53,093 nt of DNA from Dorea sp. (lineage in GTDB: Bacteria > Bacillota > Clostridia > Lachnospirales > Lachnospiraceae). The first letter of the stretch is position 1. Every line of letters begins with the position of its first letter. Position numbers and translations under genes: made by a program. The notes beneath the pieces are model-generated. The model made no database searches. It had not been told where the DNA came from and saw only the letters and a program-made list of their open reading frames with translations. Positions 14,090 to 22,928 of the stretch are shown one piece after another. Location of the stretch: contig JALEKG010000046.1 of NCBI GenBank assembly GCA_022769185.1, positions 1 to 53,093 of the forward strand, in the 5' to 3' direction.

Positions 14090-16505
14090 CATCGAAAACA
14101 CCACGCAAATTCTTTTCCCAGTGTTGCAATTTCGCCGGTTCATCAAACCAGTATTCTGCCAGCATCGGAAGGATATCAAATTCCACTACTGATCGCATCC
14201 AGTCAGTGGTACAACCTGATTCCTCTCTGCCACAAAAATAGCTGTGCCCAATTCTAAATCCTCGCCCCAATGATGGATCTTCAGATATTTCTTTATTCAG
14301 CACCTTAATCTGGTCAATAAGAGTATTGAAAGTTTCATTAGCAAAAGCATTCTGATATTTCTGGAAGCCTTCGGAATTAAATCCAGGTTCCATTTCAAAG
14401 AAACTGAATCTCCTGCGCAAAGCATAATCGATCATTGCCAAACTGCGGTCGGCCGTATTCATCATTCCGATGATATACAGGTTTTCCGGCACCGAGAATG
14501 GCATGCCACTATAAGCTAACGTAGCCTTTGTTCCACGATAGTCCTTCTCAATCAGCATCATAAGTTCTCCAAAAATTTTACTCATATTACCACGATTGAT
14601 TTCATCGATGATAAAGAAATATTCCTTGTCCGGATGGTTGGCAGCCACCTGACAGAACTTATAGAAAATGCCCTCCGTCAACTTGAAGCCGTCCTTTTCA
14701 GGGCGATATCCCATAATAAAATCTTCATAAGAGTAATTCTGATGAAACTGTACCAGTTCAATCCGAGAATCATCTACTTCACCCATCATCGCATAGGCTA
14801 ATTTCTTGGCTGCAAAAGTCTTACCCACACCTGGAGCACCCTGCAAGATCACATTCTTTTTATTACGCAGAAGCGCTTCCAAAACATTGTACCGTTCTTC
14901 AGTCATAAACACTTTGCTTAGAAAATCCGCCTTCGAGTATTTGGCTACAATTGCCTCAGGTGATTTCATTGGATTCTCTTCACGCACAATGTCCATAATA
15001 AAATCATATTCCCCCTGAGTCAGCTTAAACAAACTCCCATTCGGTTGAACAAAGAATTCCATTTTCTCTAACTCGGGGCATTCTTTCAATATTGCATATT
15101 CGATTGGATTTGCAAGGCCTTCTGTTTTTGCAAAATAAATGCTGTTACCATCATTCGCTTGTGTAATTTCAGCAAGTGCAACGATTTTCTTCACCGGATT
15201 TGCCTCATATCCAATGACAACATCACCAACTTTAGCATCTAAAAAATTTTGGAAAATTCTACGTTTATTACCGTTTTCATTATAAAGAGTATAACTCTGT
15301 TCTTCCCAAATTTTGATATCGGCAAAACTCCAGATTTTCGGGTTTGCAGTTAACCACCAATATCTACGGGTTTCTTCAGCATCTCCATCAGAAGGAACCG
15401 ACGCTGCATAGAGCGGTACATCTGACAGATCGACCATTTCCAATGCTTTCGCCAGTTCACTACGAAAGCGCCAAATGTATGTACCCGTTTCATTCACACT
15501 TGCATCCTTTCCCATATACAAAATCGGCCACCATCTGGCATTCTCATTATCTTGCGTTAAAACTTCACACCCCGTTTTCTCTGCCACTCGACGAGCCAAC
15601 GCACTGGATCCAGCATTATAGAAATTCTTTGTTTCCCCATATTTGATGGAAAGCTGTGTACAAGTAGCCTGACCTCCATAATCTTTCATACGCTTCATAA
15701 TTTGAAGTGCATTCTGAGTGAAAATAGACGGATCCTGTAACATATCGATCCACTCATCTACGGTAATGCCTGGATTGTAATCTTTGGGGAACCATCCTTT
15801 TTCTTCCTGAGCGACTTTCTTTTCTTCAAGATAGAATCTACTTATGTAAAAACCAACATCCACCGTAACAGTATTCCTCTTAGAATCAGGATAACAAGTA
15901 TCAGTAACAGATGACTGAAATAAATCTACAAGTTCAGCATCCTCATTTATAACTTTACAAATCTCGTTATACATCTGATATCCACCTATAAGACTCTCTA
16001 CAGAGCCATTTCGCTTCGGTCGGTAATCAGAGCTCAATTCTGCCGCAACATCACGATATATTTCATACCTGTAGATATAATATTTATCTGGGTACATCAA
16101 CCACAAATAAGTACTGATTGCATTTGTATTCTGATAATGGTTATGCCATGTCCCATCATCATATTTTGCTCGGAGAGTCTCTGCCTCTGCTTGAAATGCT
16201 TCTACCCGCTCAGCAAGATCCCGCGATTCATCAAAGAGTTCACGAAACATCTGGCGTACCGCCTCATCGTTGGCTTTAGCAAAGTTAATCACCATTCCCC
16301 TTGGATATGCATAACCAGAAGCCAGCAAATTATATGTTTTATCTGTAGCCTGTTTAAACATCTCTCCAAAGTTTTCAGCATCAATGTCCCAATGTTCCTG
16401 AAAATGCTTTACAGCTTCCCATTTATATCTTTCGTCATCCCAATGGCTCGGAAAGTATGCCTTATACCCAGCGAGTATTGGTCTTAATTTTACGATATCA
16501 ATCAT
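14082..16505 (-). CDS. mcrB: McrB, EVE-domain AAA+ GTPase of a McrBC restriction system
   Basis: 807 residues. The C-terminal AAA+ domain has Walker A (QGAPGVGKTF, near 555), Walker B (FFIIDEINRGNMSK) and the McrB-specific MMNTADRSLAMIDYALRRRF. Before it, residues about 380-500 form an EVE domain (YWWLTANPKIW, VGDVVIGYEANPVKKIVALAEI), a fold of the PUA-like superfamily that recognises modified bases. The first 380 residues are an additional region, with an N-terminal (about 200 residues) and a middle (WFPKDYNPGITVDEWIDML) part, seen in large EVE-McrB proteins. Start ATG behind AGGAGGAAAA. With McrC this makes a restriction system against modified DNA. The specific modification is not evident. 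Confidence 0.88.
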   Translation of the reverse strand: MIDIVKLRPILAGYKAYFPSHWDDERYKWEAVKHFQEHWDIDAENFGEMFKQATDKTYNLLASGYAYPRGMVINFAKANDEAVRQMFRELFDESRDLAERVEAFQAEAETLRAKYDDGTWHNHYQNTNAISTYLWLMYPDKYYIYRYEIYRDVAAELSSDYRPKRNGSVESLIGGYQMYNEICKVINEDAELVDLFQSSVTDTCYPDSKRNTVTVDVGFYISRFYLEEKKVAQEEKGWFPKDYNPGITVDEWIDMLQDPSIFTQNALQIMKRMKDYGGQATCTQLSIKYGETKNFYNAGSSALARRVAEKTGCEVLTQDNENARWWPILYMGKDASVNETGTYIWRFRSELAKALEMVDLSDVPLYAASVPSDGDAEETRRYWWLTANPKIWSFADIKIWEEQSYTLYNENGNKRRIFQNFLDAKVGDVVIGYEANPVKKIVALAEITQANDGNSIYFAKTEGLANPIEYAILKECPELEKMEFFVQPNGSLFKLTQGEYDFIMDIVREENPMKSPEAIVAKYSKADFLSKVFMTEERYNVLEALLRNKKNVILQGAPGVGKTFAAKKLAYAMMGEVDDSRIELVQFHQNYSYEDFIMGYRPEKDGFKLTEGIFYKFCQVAANHPDKEYFFIIDEINRGNMSKIFGELMMLIEKDYRGTKATLAYSGMPFSVPENLYIIGMMNTADRSLAMIDYALRRRFSFFEMEPGFNSEGFQKYQNAFANETFNTLIDQIKVLNKEISEDPSLGRGFRIGHSYFCGREESGCTTDWMRSVVEFDILPMLAEYWFDEPAKLQHWEKNLRGVFDDE

Positions 16506-16551
16506 TTTTCCTCCTATTGAATTTAACAGTCACTGGATTTATAAATATCTT

Positions 16552-16671
16552 TTATTCTATCTCGGCTCCCATTTGCCAGAATCCCATATCCAACAGTTTC
16601 ATCTGTGGATATAGAATATCATTGATCACCAGCTTTTTTCGAGTTTCTTCCAACCGGAAACTATTATCCAT
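16552..16671 (-). CDS. Possible 39-residue ORF or gene tail
   Basis: ATG 16671-16669, six bases after the stop of the 219-residue gene, opens 39 codons: MDNSFRLEETRKKLVIND, then ILYPQMKLLDMGFWQMGAEIE. No RBS; translation would depend on coupling. The composition is protein-like and could be the tail of a decayed gene. Not recognised. Low confidence that it is expressed. Confidence 0.3.
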   Translation of the reverse strand: MDNSFRLEETRKKLVINDILYPQMKLLDMGFWQMGAEIE

Positions 16672-16677
16672 ATAAAA

Positions 16678-17337
16678 CTAAGCCAGCTGTAAAACAGATT
16701 TCATATTATAATTGCCTGTTGCAACCTTTCTGGATTTTATTCCTGCGATAAAATAACGGTCATATGCGGGTACACACCCCATTGTTCCCATTAGTACCTT
16801 CGTCACAAGTGTAGATGATACCTCATTTTTTATTTCAGTCCCTTTTACTGAGGATCTAATCGTCTCATAATATCTTGTCAGAAACTGGCTAAGCTCTTGC
16901 AGAAGACTCTGCACTTCTTTATCAAACAAATTTTCACAATTAACACCAAACAAAATATTGTATTTTGTTTTTAACACTTCCTCTACTACAGGTATATGTA
17001 TTTTATAATCCTTCTGTAACAAAAACGATGATCCCCTGTACATTCCCCAACTAGCCAGATAAAATGCAAGATGAAGACTTAGGAAATCAACATCTACAGT
17101 ATTGCTGGTACGCGCTTTATAAAAGTTGTAGTAGCAGTATTCCCATGACCGATATCTTCCATTGACATCCACAGTAATATCAGCATAAAAAACTAAAGCA
17201 GCTTGAATAACCAAATCTACTGTTTCCAAAAACTCACCTCGTTCCGTATAACACCATGCAAAAAACAACCCTCTATCCAGACAATATGTCTTTTTTACAT
17301 AGGCCGGAATTCTAATTATCATCTGCAAAATCGGCAT
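16678..17337 (-). CDS. Hypothetical protein in the restriction-gene neighbourhood, 219 residues
   Basis: A soluble protein with the recognisable stretch RSWEYCYYNFYKARTSNT, then DFLSLHLAFYLASWGMYRGSSFLLQKDYKIH. I have seen similar hypothetical proteins close to defence loci, but cannot name a domain or function. The start ATG 17337 has a weak RBS (AAAGG, about 10 nt away). The first residues overlap a small relic frame upstream (17319-17498), so the true N-terminus may be altered. It lies between McrB and the NUDIX cassette, on the same strand. Confidence 0.55.
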   Translation of the reverse strand: MPILQMIIRIPAYVKKTYCLDRGLFFAWCYTERGEFLETVDLVIQAALVFYADITVDVNGRYRSWEYCYYNFYKARTSNTVDVDFLSLHLAFYLASWGMYRGSSFLLQKDYKIHIPVVEEVLKTKYNILFGVNCENLFDKEVQSLLQELSQFLTRYYETIRSSVKGTEIKNEVSSTLVTKVLMGTMGCVPAYDRYFIAGIKSRKVATGNYNMKSVLQLA

Positions 17338-17498
17338 CTGTGACTGCCTTTCGTAAGTGCAACTTTCACCAGCTTCTTTTCAACGCCTGATGCCAAGGCT
17401 TTTGCCATAGCTTTCATAGCATTATTTGCGTTAGCCACACCATACATAACTCCAACGGCAACCAGGAATGGGTTGATTTTACATCCACTTACTGGCAT
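17319..17498 (-). pseudogene. Short relic frame upstream of the 219-residue gene
   Basis: A 59-codon frame from ATG 17498 reads protein-like sequence: MPVSGCKINPFLVAVGVMY, then ANANNAMKAMAKALASGVEKKLVKVAL, taken here in pieces. It then runs into the next gene in another frame. There is no RBS, and a stop lies eight codons before the ATG. A neighbouring frame upstream (VKAFRDILRTQS) suggests one-base slippage. Likely the remains of a small gene of unknown family. Confidence 0.35.
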
Positions 17499-17563
17499 GT
17501 TGACTGTGTTCGTAAGATGTCTCTAAATGCCTTCACCTTCACTATCAGAAGTGGTGCAAAAAA

Positions 17564-17593
17564 AGTACAACTTCAGCCAGTCAAAAGCTGAAG
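17564..17593 (-). terminator. Terminator after the NUDIX gene
   Basis: CTTCAGC (17571-17577) pairs with GCTGAAG (17587-17593); on the minus strand the stem is followed by TTGTACTTTTTTT. It ends the methyltransferase-HNH-helicase-NUDIX unit. Confidence 0.55.
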
Positions 17594-17698
17594 AAATCTA
17601 TGGAATTCCATATGCATAAGCAGTAAATATTCTACAATATTTCCGACAAATATCTCATCCTTATTTCTAAACAATTCAGCTTTTTAATTTTTAACTTA

Positions 17699-18094
17699 TT
17701 ATTTTTCTCTCAAGTACTTCCTTATTTTTCCAATTAATCCTAGATCCGCCGGTAGCCACTCTACGCTGTCCAATGTCTCTTTGGTTAGCCATTTTGCAGC
17801 TTCGTGTTCTTTTAAAATCAGATTCCCGGCTTTTATCTTACAGATAAAACAGTCCATCGATAAATGAAATTTAGGATAGTCGTATTCCACTGTTTCCAGT
17901 AATTCTCCTACTTCAATCTCTGTATCAAGCTCTTCTCGGATTTCTCTCACAAGCGCATTTTCTGGTGTTTCGCCGTCTTCAACCTTTCCACCCGGAAATT
18001 CCCACCCATCTTTGAACTCACCGTAACCGCGCTGCGTGGCAAATACTTTTCCTTGTTCAATAATAATGGCTGCGACTACTTTTATCTTTTTCAT
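17699..18094 (-). CDS. NUDIX hydrolase, MutT-like
   Basis: 131 residues, with a complete NUDIX box GGKVEDGETPENALVREIREELDTEI (in parts GGKVEDGETPE and REIREELDTEI, about residues 35-60) matching GX5EX7REUXEEXGU. MutT-type members hydrolyse (d)NTPs such as 8-oxo-dGTP to the monophosphate and pyrophosphate. It is the last gene of a four-gene unit, 19 nt after the helicase stop, and is followed by a terminator. A housekeeping MutT need not be in a defence operon; its conserved company with the helicase suggests a nucleotide-signal or modified-nucleotide role, which is inference. Confidence 0.88.
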   Translation of the reverse strand: MKKIKVVAAIIIEQGKVFATQRGYGEFKDGWEFPGGKVEDGETPENALVREIREELDTEIEVGELLETVEYDYPKFHLSMDCFICKIKAGNLILKEHEAAKWLTKETLDSVEWLPADLGLIGKIRKYLREK

Positions 18095-18113
18095 TATTTC
18101 TCAACTCTTTCTA

Positions 18114-21071
18114 TTATACATTTACGATATATTCATAAATATCTTCTCTAACCGGAGTTTCCAGTATCCACTCGATTTCCACTGCTGTTTTGTCAGTATT
18201 TGGCATCACGAATTCTTTTGCTTCTCCAGATGCATACATGCGCCCTAAATAATAGAATTCCTTTGATATCTTATCATCTTTATTTTTTCTCACGAAGAGT
18301 TGAACATCAATTCCAAGTTCTTTTGCATGTAGAAAATTCTGGACATCTTCAGATTCCAAACTTCTTCCACTTTTCGAAATCGCAATCAGATGATTGGAAT
18401 TGATAAAATGATCTTCATATTTTGTTGTATCACTGATATCTTCATTTTTGTCGTAGTTTATAAATACCGGAAATGTTTTTGTTTTCTTGTCATATTTATA
18501 GCCACCAATATTTAATGGCACTTCATTTCTTTCCCAGTTAAGCAAACGACAAACATCCTCATAAGTGTATTTCTGATACAACACCAAATCCGTATCTTGA
18601 TACCGATTACTGTAATTTTCTTTATATCTTGAAATTCCAAAATCAATCAATTCTTCTAGAATGGCGTAAAAATCTGGATTTTGAAGCATTTCGCCAAAGG
18701 ACTTGGAAACGCCATAGTCTGCATCTTCTTTTTCCAAAAATACACATTGAGTATATGTCTTTTTCGCCGCTCTGGTTGGAAATTCATTCGTCATCATATT
18801 TACAATATTTTCTTCGCAATTTTCATCCATAGAACAATGATAATTATCCTCCAAAGACCTCTTAAGTCCCTTAAACAGACCATGCTGGTATTTCAATAAC
18901 CGCTTTAGAAGTTCTAATTCATGAATTCGTTTTCCGCTGGCCAGCTTTTTCGATACAAATTCTATTACTTTTTCCTCATCTTCTGACAATCGAACCGTAT
19001 ACTCCTTCTCATATTTCACAAGGAACTTATAATAGGAACCCAGACTGTTATTATCGAAGATCCGCAATACGTCCATTTCACCATACTTATCAAAATCCGC
19101 AAGTGCCGGAATATGTCCTAGTTTATTTTTTAGATTTGTATAGTTTTCACGAATCAATTTAATGTCACTAAAATTTGCATTATCAATCGCCTGAAAAATA
19201 CGTTTTCTGGATATTTCATCAAAATGTATGGTACTTGCGCCGGGAATCACTCGTCCCCCTTCTGTAACATAGCGACGAATGTTATCTTTGTTGTAACTTC
19301 TATCCCCGGACAGTGCGATGGGAATCATAAAGTTATTACGATAATTTCCAATAAAATCTAAGACAACAACATATTCTTTATCTTCTGCTTTACGCAGACC
19401 TCGTCCTAATTGCTGAATAAAAACAATAGGTGATTCCGTTGGGCGAAGCATAATCACTTGATTGATTTCCGGAACATCCACACCTTCTGAAAAAATATCG
19501 ACAGAAAGAATATAATCAAGAGAATCCTCCGCTTCCTTACCGGCTAAACGTTCAATTGCTGCAGTTCTGACTTCTTCCGGATCGCTACCACAAAGTACGA
19601 GCGTTCTCCACCCTTTCTCATTAAATTTTCTGGACAATTCCTGCGCCTCATCAATACGGCTACAGAAGATCAGGCCTTTTACACGTTCCCCGCTATATCC
19701 GAAAAACTCCGCCTGTTTCATAACATTCAAAACGCGATCATCGGAAGTCAGATATCTGAAACTCTCCAACTTCTCTTCTGTCGATTTTCCTGCATCCGCA
19801 ATTACTTCCAGATCTGTAATTCCAAAATAATGAAACGGGCAAAGCAAATCTTCTTCCATTGCATCCTGCAAACGTATTTCGTATGCTATCTGATGATTGA
19901 ATATTTCATAGATATTTCGGCCTTCTAAATTGTCGTCTCGCTTGTCTGGTGTCGCAGTCATTCCGAGCCATAATTTGGGAGTAAAATAATCCATAACTTT
20001 TTTATAACTGTTCGCAGCAGTGTGATGAGCTTCATCAACTACAATGGCATCAAATGCGATTCTACTATATTTTTCTAACATTTCTTCTTTACTGAAAGTT
20101 TGAATCGTTGCAAATACAAAATCCGCATCATAATCCTGATATTTTCCGGTTACTAATCCCATGGATACTTCACCGCTGAATACTTTTCGATAAGACTTCA
20201 TCGCCTGTTTCGCAATTTGATTACGATGAACCAGAAACAGAACCCGTTGAAATCCTAATTCACGCATAGCAAATGCCGATGCATATGTTTTTCCTGTACC
20301 AGTCGCAGAGATCAATAACGCTTTATCTTCTCCGGCCTCACATATTTTGAGCAAATTATTGATAAATCCCACCTGCATAGAATTGGGTTGTAAACGATAC
20401 GCTTCTAACGAAGGAATTTCCGCCTGACGTGAAATCTCCTTCTGCTTCTGAATCACTTTATTTTTGGTATAAATTTCCGTATATGCATCATTAAATTGTT
20501 CGTATGGCTGTGACTGTTCTGCATTCCATAATTGATCAAATTCCGCTACAACACTCCGCGTATATTCGCCCTGCTCCGTCGAAACAATCTTAGTATTCCA
20601 TTCACGATTCGTTGTAAGCGCACTGAGTGTCATATTGGAACTACCGACAATGATGCGATAGATTTCCTCTTTCTTGAAAATATATCCTTTTGTATGGAAT
20701 CCTTCTTTGACATTCTCTGTTACGAACATCTTCAACTCAATATTTTTAAATTTTGCAAGCATACGAAGTGCTTTAGGATCACTAAAAGTCAAATAATCCG
20801 TTGTAAGAATTCTCCCCGGAACACCTCGCTGCTCTAATTCTCTCAAAGTCTGAAGAAGCGGAGTAATTCCACCCATAGTAATAAACGCAACACTTATCGC
20901 AAATTCTTCACATGACAAAAGCTCATCCTCTATGGATGAGACAACTTTACGTCCTTCCTGATAATTATTGGATACAAACTGCGGCTTATAGGCCAAGTTT
21001 GAAGAAACCTTTTGATTTATAAATGCTGTAATCAAGCCTTGTTCTAATTGTATTATTTTTTCTCGATTCAT
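18114..21071 (-). CDS. PLD-nuclease / SF2 helicase / DUF3427 fusion protein
   Basis: 985 residues in three parts. Residues about 50-190: a phospholipase-D-like nuclease domain, with HTKGYIFKKEEIYRIIVGSSN (pieces HTKGYIF and IIVGSSNMT, the HxK...GSSN signature). Residues about 235-640: a superfamily 2 helicase with Walker A SATGTGKTYAS (near 255), DEAH box VVDEAHHTA (near 347), GMTATP and arginine finger FIQQLGRGLRKAED. Residues about 700-985: DUF3427, a C-terminal domain in such helicases. A single HxK motif suggests the PLD part works as a dimer. Start ATG behind an AGAGG-type RBS. In a unit with an HNH protein and a methyltransferase it looks like a DNA-processing defence protein. Confidence 0.9.
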   Translation of the reverse strand: MNREKIIQLEQGLITAFINQKVSSNLAYKPQFVSNNYQEGRKVVSSIEDELLSCEEFAISVAFITMGGITPLLQTLRELEQRGVPGRILTTDYLTFSDPKALRMLAKFKNIELKMFVTENVKEGFHTKGYIFKKEEIYRIIVGSSNMTLSALTTNREWNTKIVSTEQGEYTRSVVAEFDQLWNAEQSQPYEQFNDAYTEIYTKNKVIQKQKEISRQAEIPSLEAYRLQPNSMQVGFINNLLKICEAGEDKALLISATGTGKTYASAFAMRELGFQRVLFLVHRNQIAKQAMKSYRKVFSGEVSMGLVTGKYQDYDADFVFATIQTFSKEEMLEKYSRIAFDAIVVDEAHHTAANSYKKVMDYFTPKLWLGMTATPDKRDDNLEGRNIYEIFNHQIAYEIRLQDAMEEDLLCPFHYFGITDLEVIADAGKSTEEKLESFRYLTSDDRVLNVMKQAEFFGYSGERVKGLIFCSRIDEAQELSRKFNEKGWRTLVLCGSDPEEVRTAAIERLAGKEAEDSLDYILSVDIFSEGVDVPEINQVIMLRPTESPIVFIQQLGRGLRKAEDKEYVVVLDFIGNYRNNFMIPIALSGDRSYNKDNIRRYVTEGGRVIPGASTIHFDEISRKRIFQAIDNANFSDIKLIRENYTNLKNKLGHIPALADFDKYGEMDVLRIFDNNSLGSYYKFLVKYEKEYTVRLSEDEEKVIEFVSKKLASGKRIHELELLKRLLKYQHGLFKGLKRSLEDNYHCSMDENCEENIVNMMTNEFPTRAAKKTYTQCVFLEKEDADYGVSKSFGEMLQNPDFYAILEELIDFGISRYKENYSNRYQDTDLVLYQKYTYEDVCRLLNWERNEVPLNIGGYKYDKKTKTFPVFINYDKNEDISDTTKYEDHFINSNHLIAISKSGRSLESEDVQNFLHAKELGIDVQLFVRKNKDDKISKEFYYLGRMYASGEAKEFVMPNTDKTAVEIEWILETPVREDIYEYIVNV

Positions 21072-21108
21072 TCTATCCTCTGTAAATTATTCTATTAGAA
21101 TTATACTG

Positions 21109-22296
21109 TTAATTTTTATAATACTCCCATATTTCGTATCCCTGTCTTCTAGCGGAATCATACACTGGACGCATGTTTTTCTCTAATATTCCGTAAAATT
21201 CATCTCTGGAATTTCCTTTTCGATATAATTCCTTACTCGCCCAGATTGAATGTAAATTATCCTTATAACACGACTCATACAATTTTCTGAGTCCCGCTTT
21301 TTCATAAACTAATTCATACATTATATACTGATTATTCGCAAATCTCATAAAGAACCGCTCCCACTGAGGAAGGCGATTACTCTTTACAGAATTCAATGAT
21401 GCATCCATCGGCATTAAATTCCACAATTCATCATTCATTACAAATGACCATGGAATAAAATGATCCACATCGTAAGCGTCCTTTCTGATTGGTTCATCTT
21501 TGAACACATCAATGATGCTTGTAAAATCTAAAATGCCTTCCCACAACTTACGAACATGGCCCAATTTTCGCATTTTATCATCCAATGGCGCAAGCTTATA
21601 TACAAGCCCCGGAACCTCCGGATTATTATTTTGCAGCCAGCGAACTTTTTCATATTGAATCCAGCCCAAGATAGAAACCATATTATCCTGAATCATTTGA
21701 ATCCAGGCCTCATGAAATATAATTTTTCGTTCTAAGCCTTTCTGATCACCAAACGTATATGGCAGCGGATTTTGGATTTTACTAATTCTGTTGTAATATG
21801 CCATCATTCGTCCTGCACTGCTATTTAAATCAATACTTTCCTGACCTCTATTAGCAAACCCTGATAATGCTTTATATGGCACATTTTGTGTCAACGTTAT
21901 TTTCTCACTATGTAACTCTTTATCAAATTCAGCAATTTTATTTTTAATTTCCACTTTCGAGGCATTACCCTGGAGATTGGTTAATTTATGGAGCTTCAAA
22001 ACAGCTTTTTCTAGACTATCTTTTATTTCACCGTCTCCCCATATCCCGCTAAGATGCACATGAAACTCCACAACTGAATACCAAGCATTTGCAATCATTT
22101 CATTTATGATTTCATCGTACGTTGCCTCTTTTTTGTCCTCAGAAATCAACTGTACAATGGCCTCCAACCAATAAAACTTATAGCAATAAGATGGATCCTT
22201 CATCATGCGTGAAAATCCTTCAATGTCCAACGTATTATAATACCCAGAATCGATATGTATTTGATATCCTATTTTCGGAGAATCACATTTAACCAT
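21109..22296 (-). CDS. HNH endonuclease-domain protein
   Basis: 395 residues. The C-terminal part contains DVDHFIPWSFVMND and NLMPMDASLNSVKSNRLP (near residues 278-312), an HNH nuclease centre (DVDHF, N of NLMP, and N-x-x-K-S-N-R). The N-terminal 250 residues (e.g. YWLEAIVQLISE, ANAWYSVVEFHVHLS, ALSGFANRGQESIDLNSS) match no domain I know but are typical of large HNH proteins coupled to helicases. It has RBS GAGGAGATGAAAG inside the 3' end of the methyltransferase, whose frame it overlaps by 28 nt, so the two are translationally coupled. The gap to the helicase is 37 nt. Function as a restriction-like nuclease is inferred. Confidence 0.85.
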   Translation of the reverse strand: MVKCDSPKIGYQIHIDSGYYNTLDIEGFSRMMKDPSYCYKFYWLEAIVQLISEDKKEATYDEIINEMIANAWYSVVEFHVHLSGIWGDGEIKDSLEKAVLKLHKLTNLQGNASKVEIKNKIAEFDKELHSEKITLTQNVPYKALSGFANRGQESIDLNSSAGRMMAYYNRISKIQNPLPYTFGDQKGLERKIIFHEAWIQMIQDNMVSILGWIQYEKVRWLQNNNPEVPGLVYKLAPLDDKMRKLGHVRKLWEGILDFTSIIDVFKDEPIRKDAYDVDHFIPWSFVMNDELWNLMPMDASLNSVKSNRLPQWERFFMRFANNQYIMYELVYEKAGLRKLYESCYKDNLHSIWASKELYRKGNSRDEFYGILEKNMRPVYDSARRQGYEIWEYYKN

Positions 22297-22853
22297 CTTT
22301 CATCTCCTCTACCATCTCTCACATCATTCGTAATCCATAATTTTTCTATTTTCAACTCAGGGACCGTTTTTATTAATTCTTTTACGGCCTCTTCTGTCAG
22401 ATCAGTAAAATATCTTCCATTTCTTTCGCCTTCAAAATCACCATATTTAAACGAAATGTAGATAATTCCGTTCGATTTTGTGGCAACACACATTTTATGC
22501 AAAATTTCCGGAAGTTCCGCTTTTTTTGCATGTAATATAGAAGCACAAGCCCAGATCCCATCATATTTCTCTACTTCTTTCAATTCCTGAAATAACCTAT
22601 TTTCTACTTTGATTCCTGTATATTCGCTTGCAAACTCACATATTTCTGCCGAGCCATCAATCGCATCAACCTGAAAACCATGCGCTAAAAAACACTTCGT
22701 ATCACGACCAGATCCACAGCCAAAATCAAGAATATATGCATTTACAGGCAGCAGTTCCAAAAACATCTTCTGAATCTCTGTAAAATCAACTGCCACTGTA
22801 CCATCTATAAATGTTTTTACATTTTGGTTATAGTAATCAATCGTATGCTGCAT
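22269..22853 (-). CDS. Class I SAM-dependent methyltransferase
   Basis: 194 residues, a compact Rossmann methyltransferase with motif I ILDFGCGSGRDT (near residue 42), an acidic residue after motif II (VDAIDGS) and a motif IV-like CASILHAKK. It is TehB-like in size and order, without the (N/D/S)PPY motif of DNA adenine or cytosine N-methylases, so DNA methylation is not shown. The start is ATG 22853 with RBS AAGGGG; an upstream ATG at 22871 lacks one. It is the first gene of the HNH-helicase-NUDIX unit and has its own promoter (22893-22921). The substrate, perhaps a small molecule, protein or nucleic acid, is not evident. Confidence 0.85.
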   Translation of the reverse strand: MQHTIDYYNQNVKTFIDGTVAVDFTEIQKMFLELLPVNAYILDFGCGSGRDTKCFLAHGFQVDAIDGSAEICEFASEYTGIKVENRLFQELKEVEKYDGIWACASILHAKKAELPEILHKMCVATKSNGIIYISFKYGDFEGERNGRYFTDLTEEAVKELIKTVPELKIEKLWITNDVRDGRGDERWLNVILRK

Positions 22854-22892
22854 TCGGCGTAGCCCCTTCATAACATATTTTATATGTATCTT

Positions 22893-22921
22893 ATTTTATC
22901 ACTTGGATTTCGTAGACACAA
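22893..22921 (-). promoter_or_regulatory. Candidate promoter of the methyltransferase-HNH-helicase-NUDIX unit
   Basis: On the minus strand TTGTGT (22921-22916), a 17-bp spacer and TAAAAT (22898-22893). It is within the 75 nt between the CYTH gene and the methyltransferase start, with AT-palindrome ACATAT-ATATGT downstream. The spacing is ideal; box matches are 3 of 6 and 5 of 6. Confidence 0.5.
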
Positions 22922-22928
22922 CCAAACA

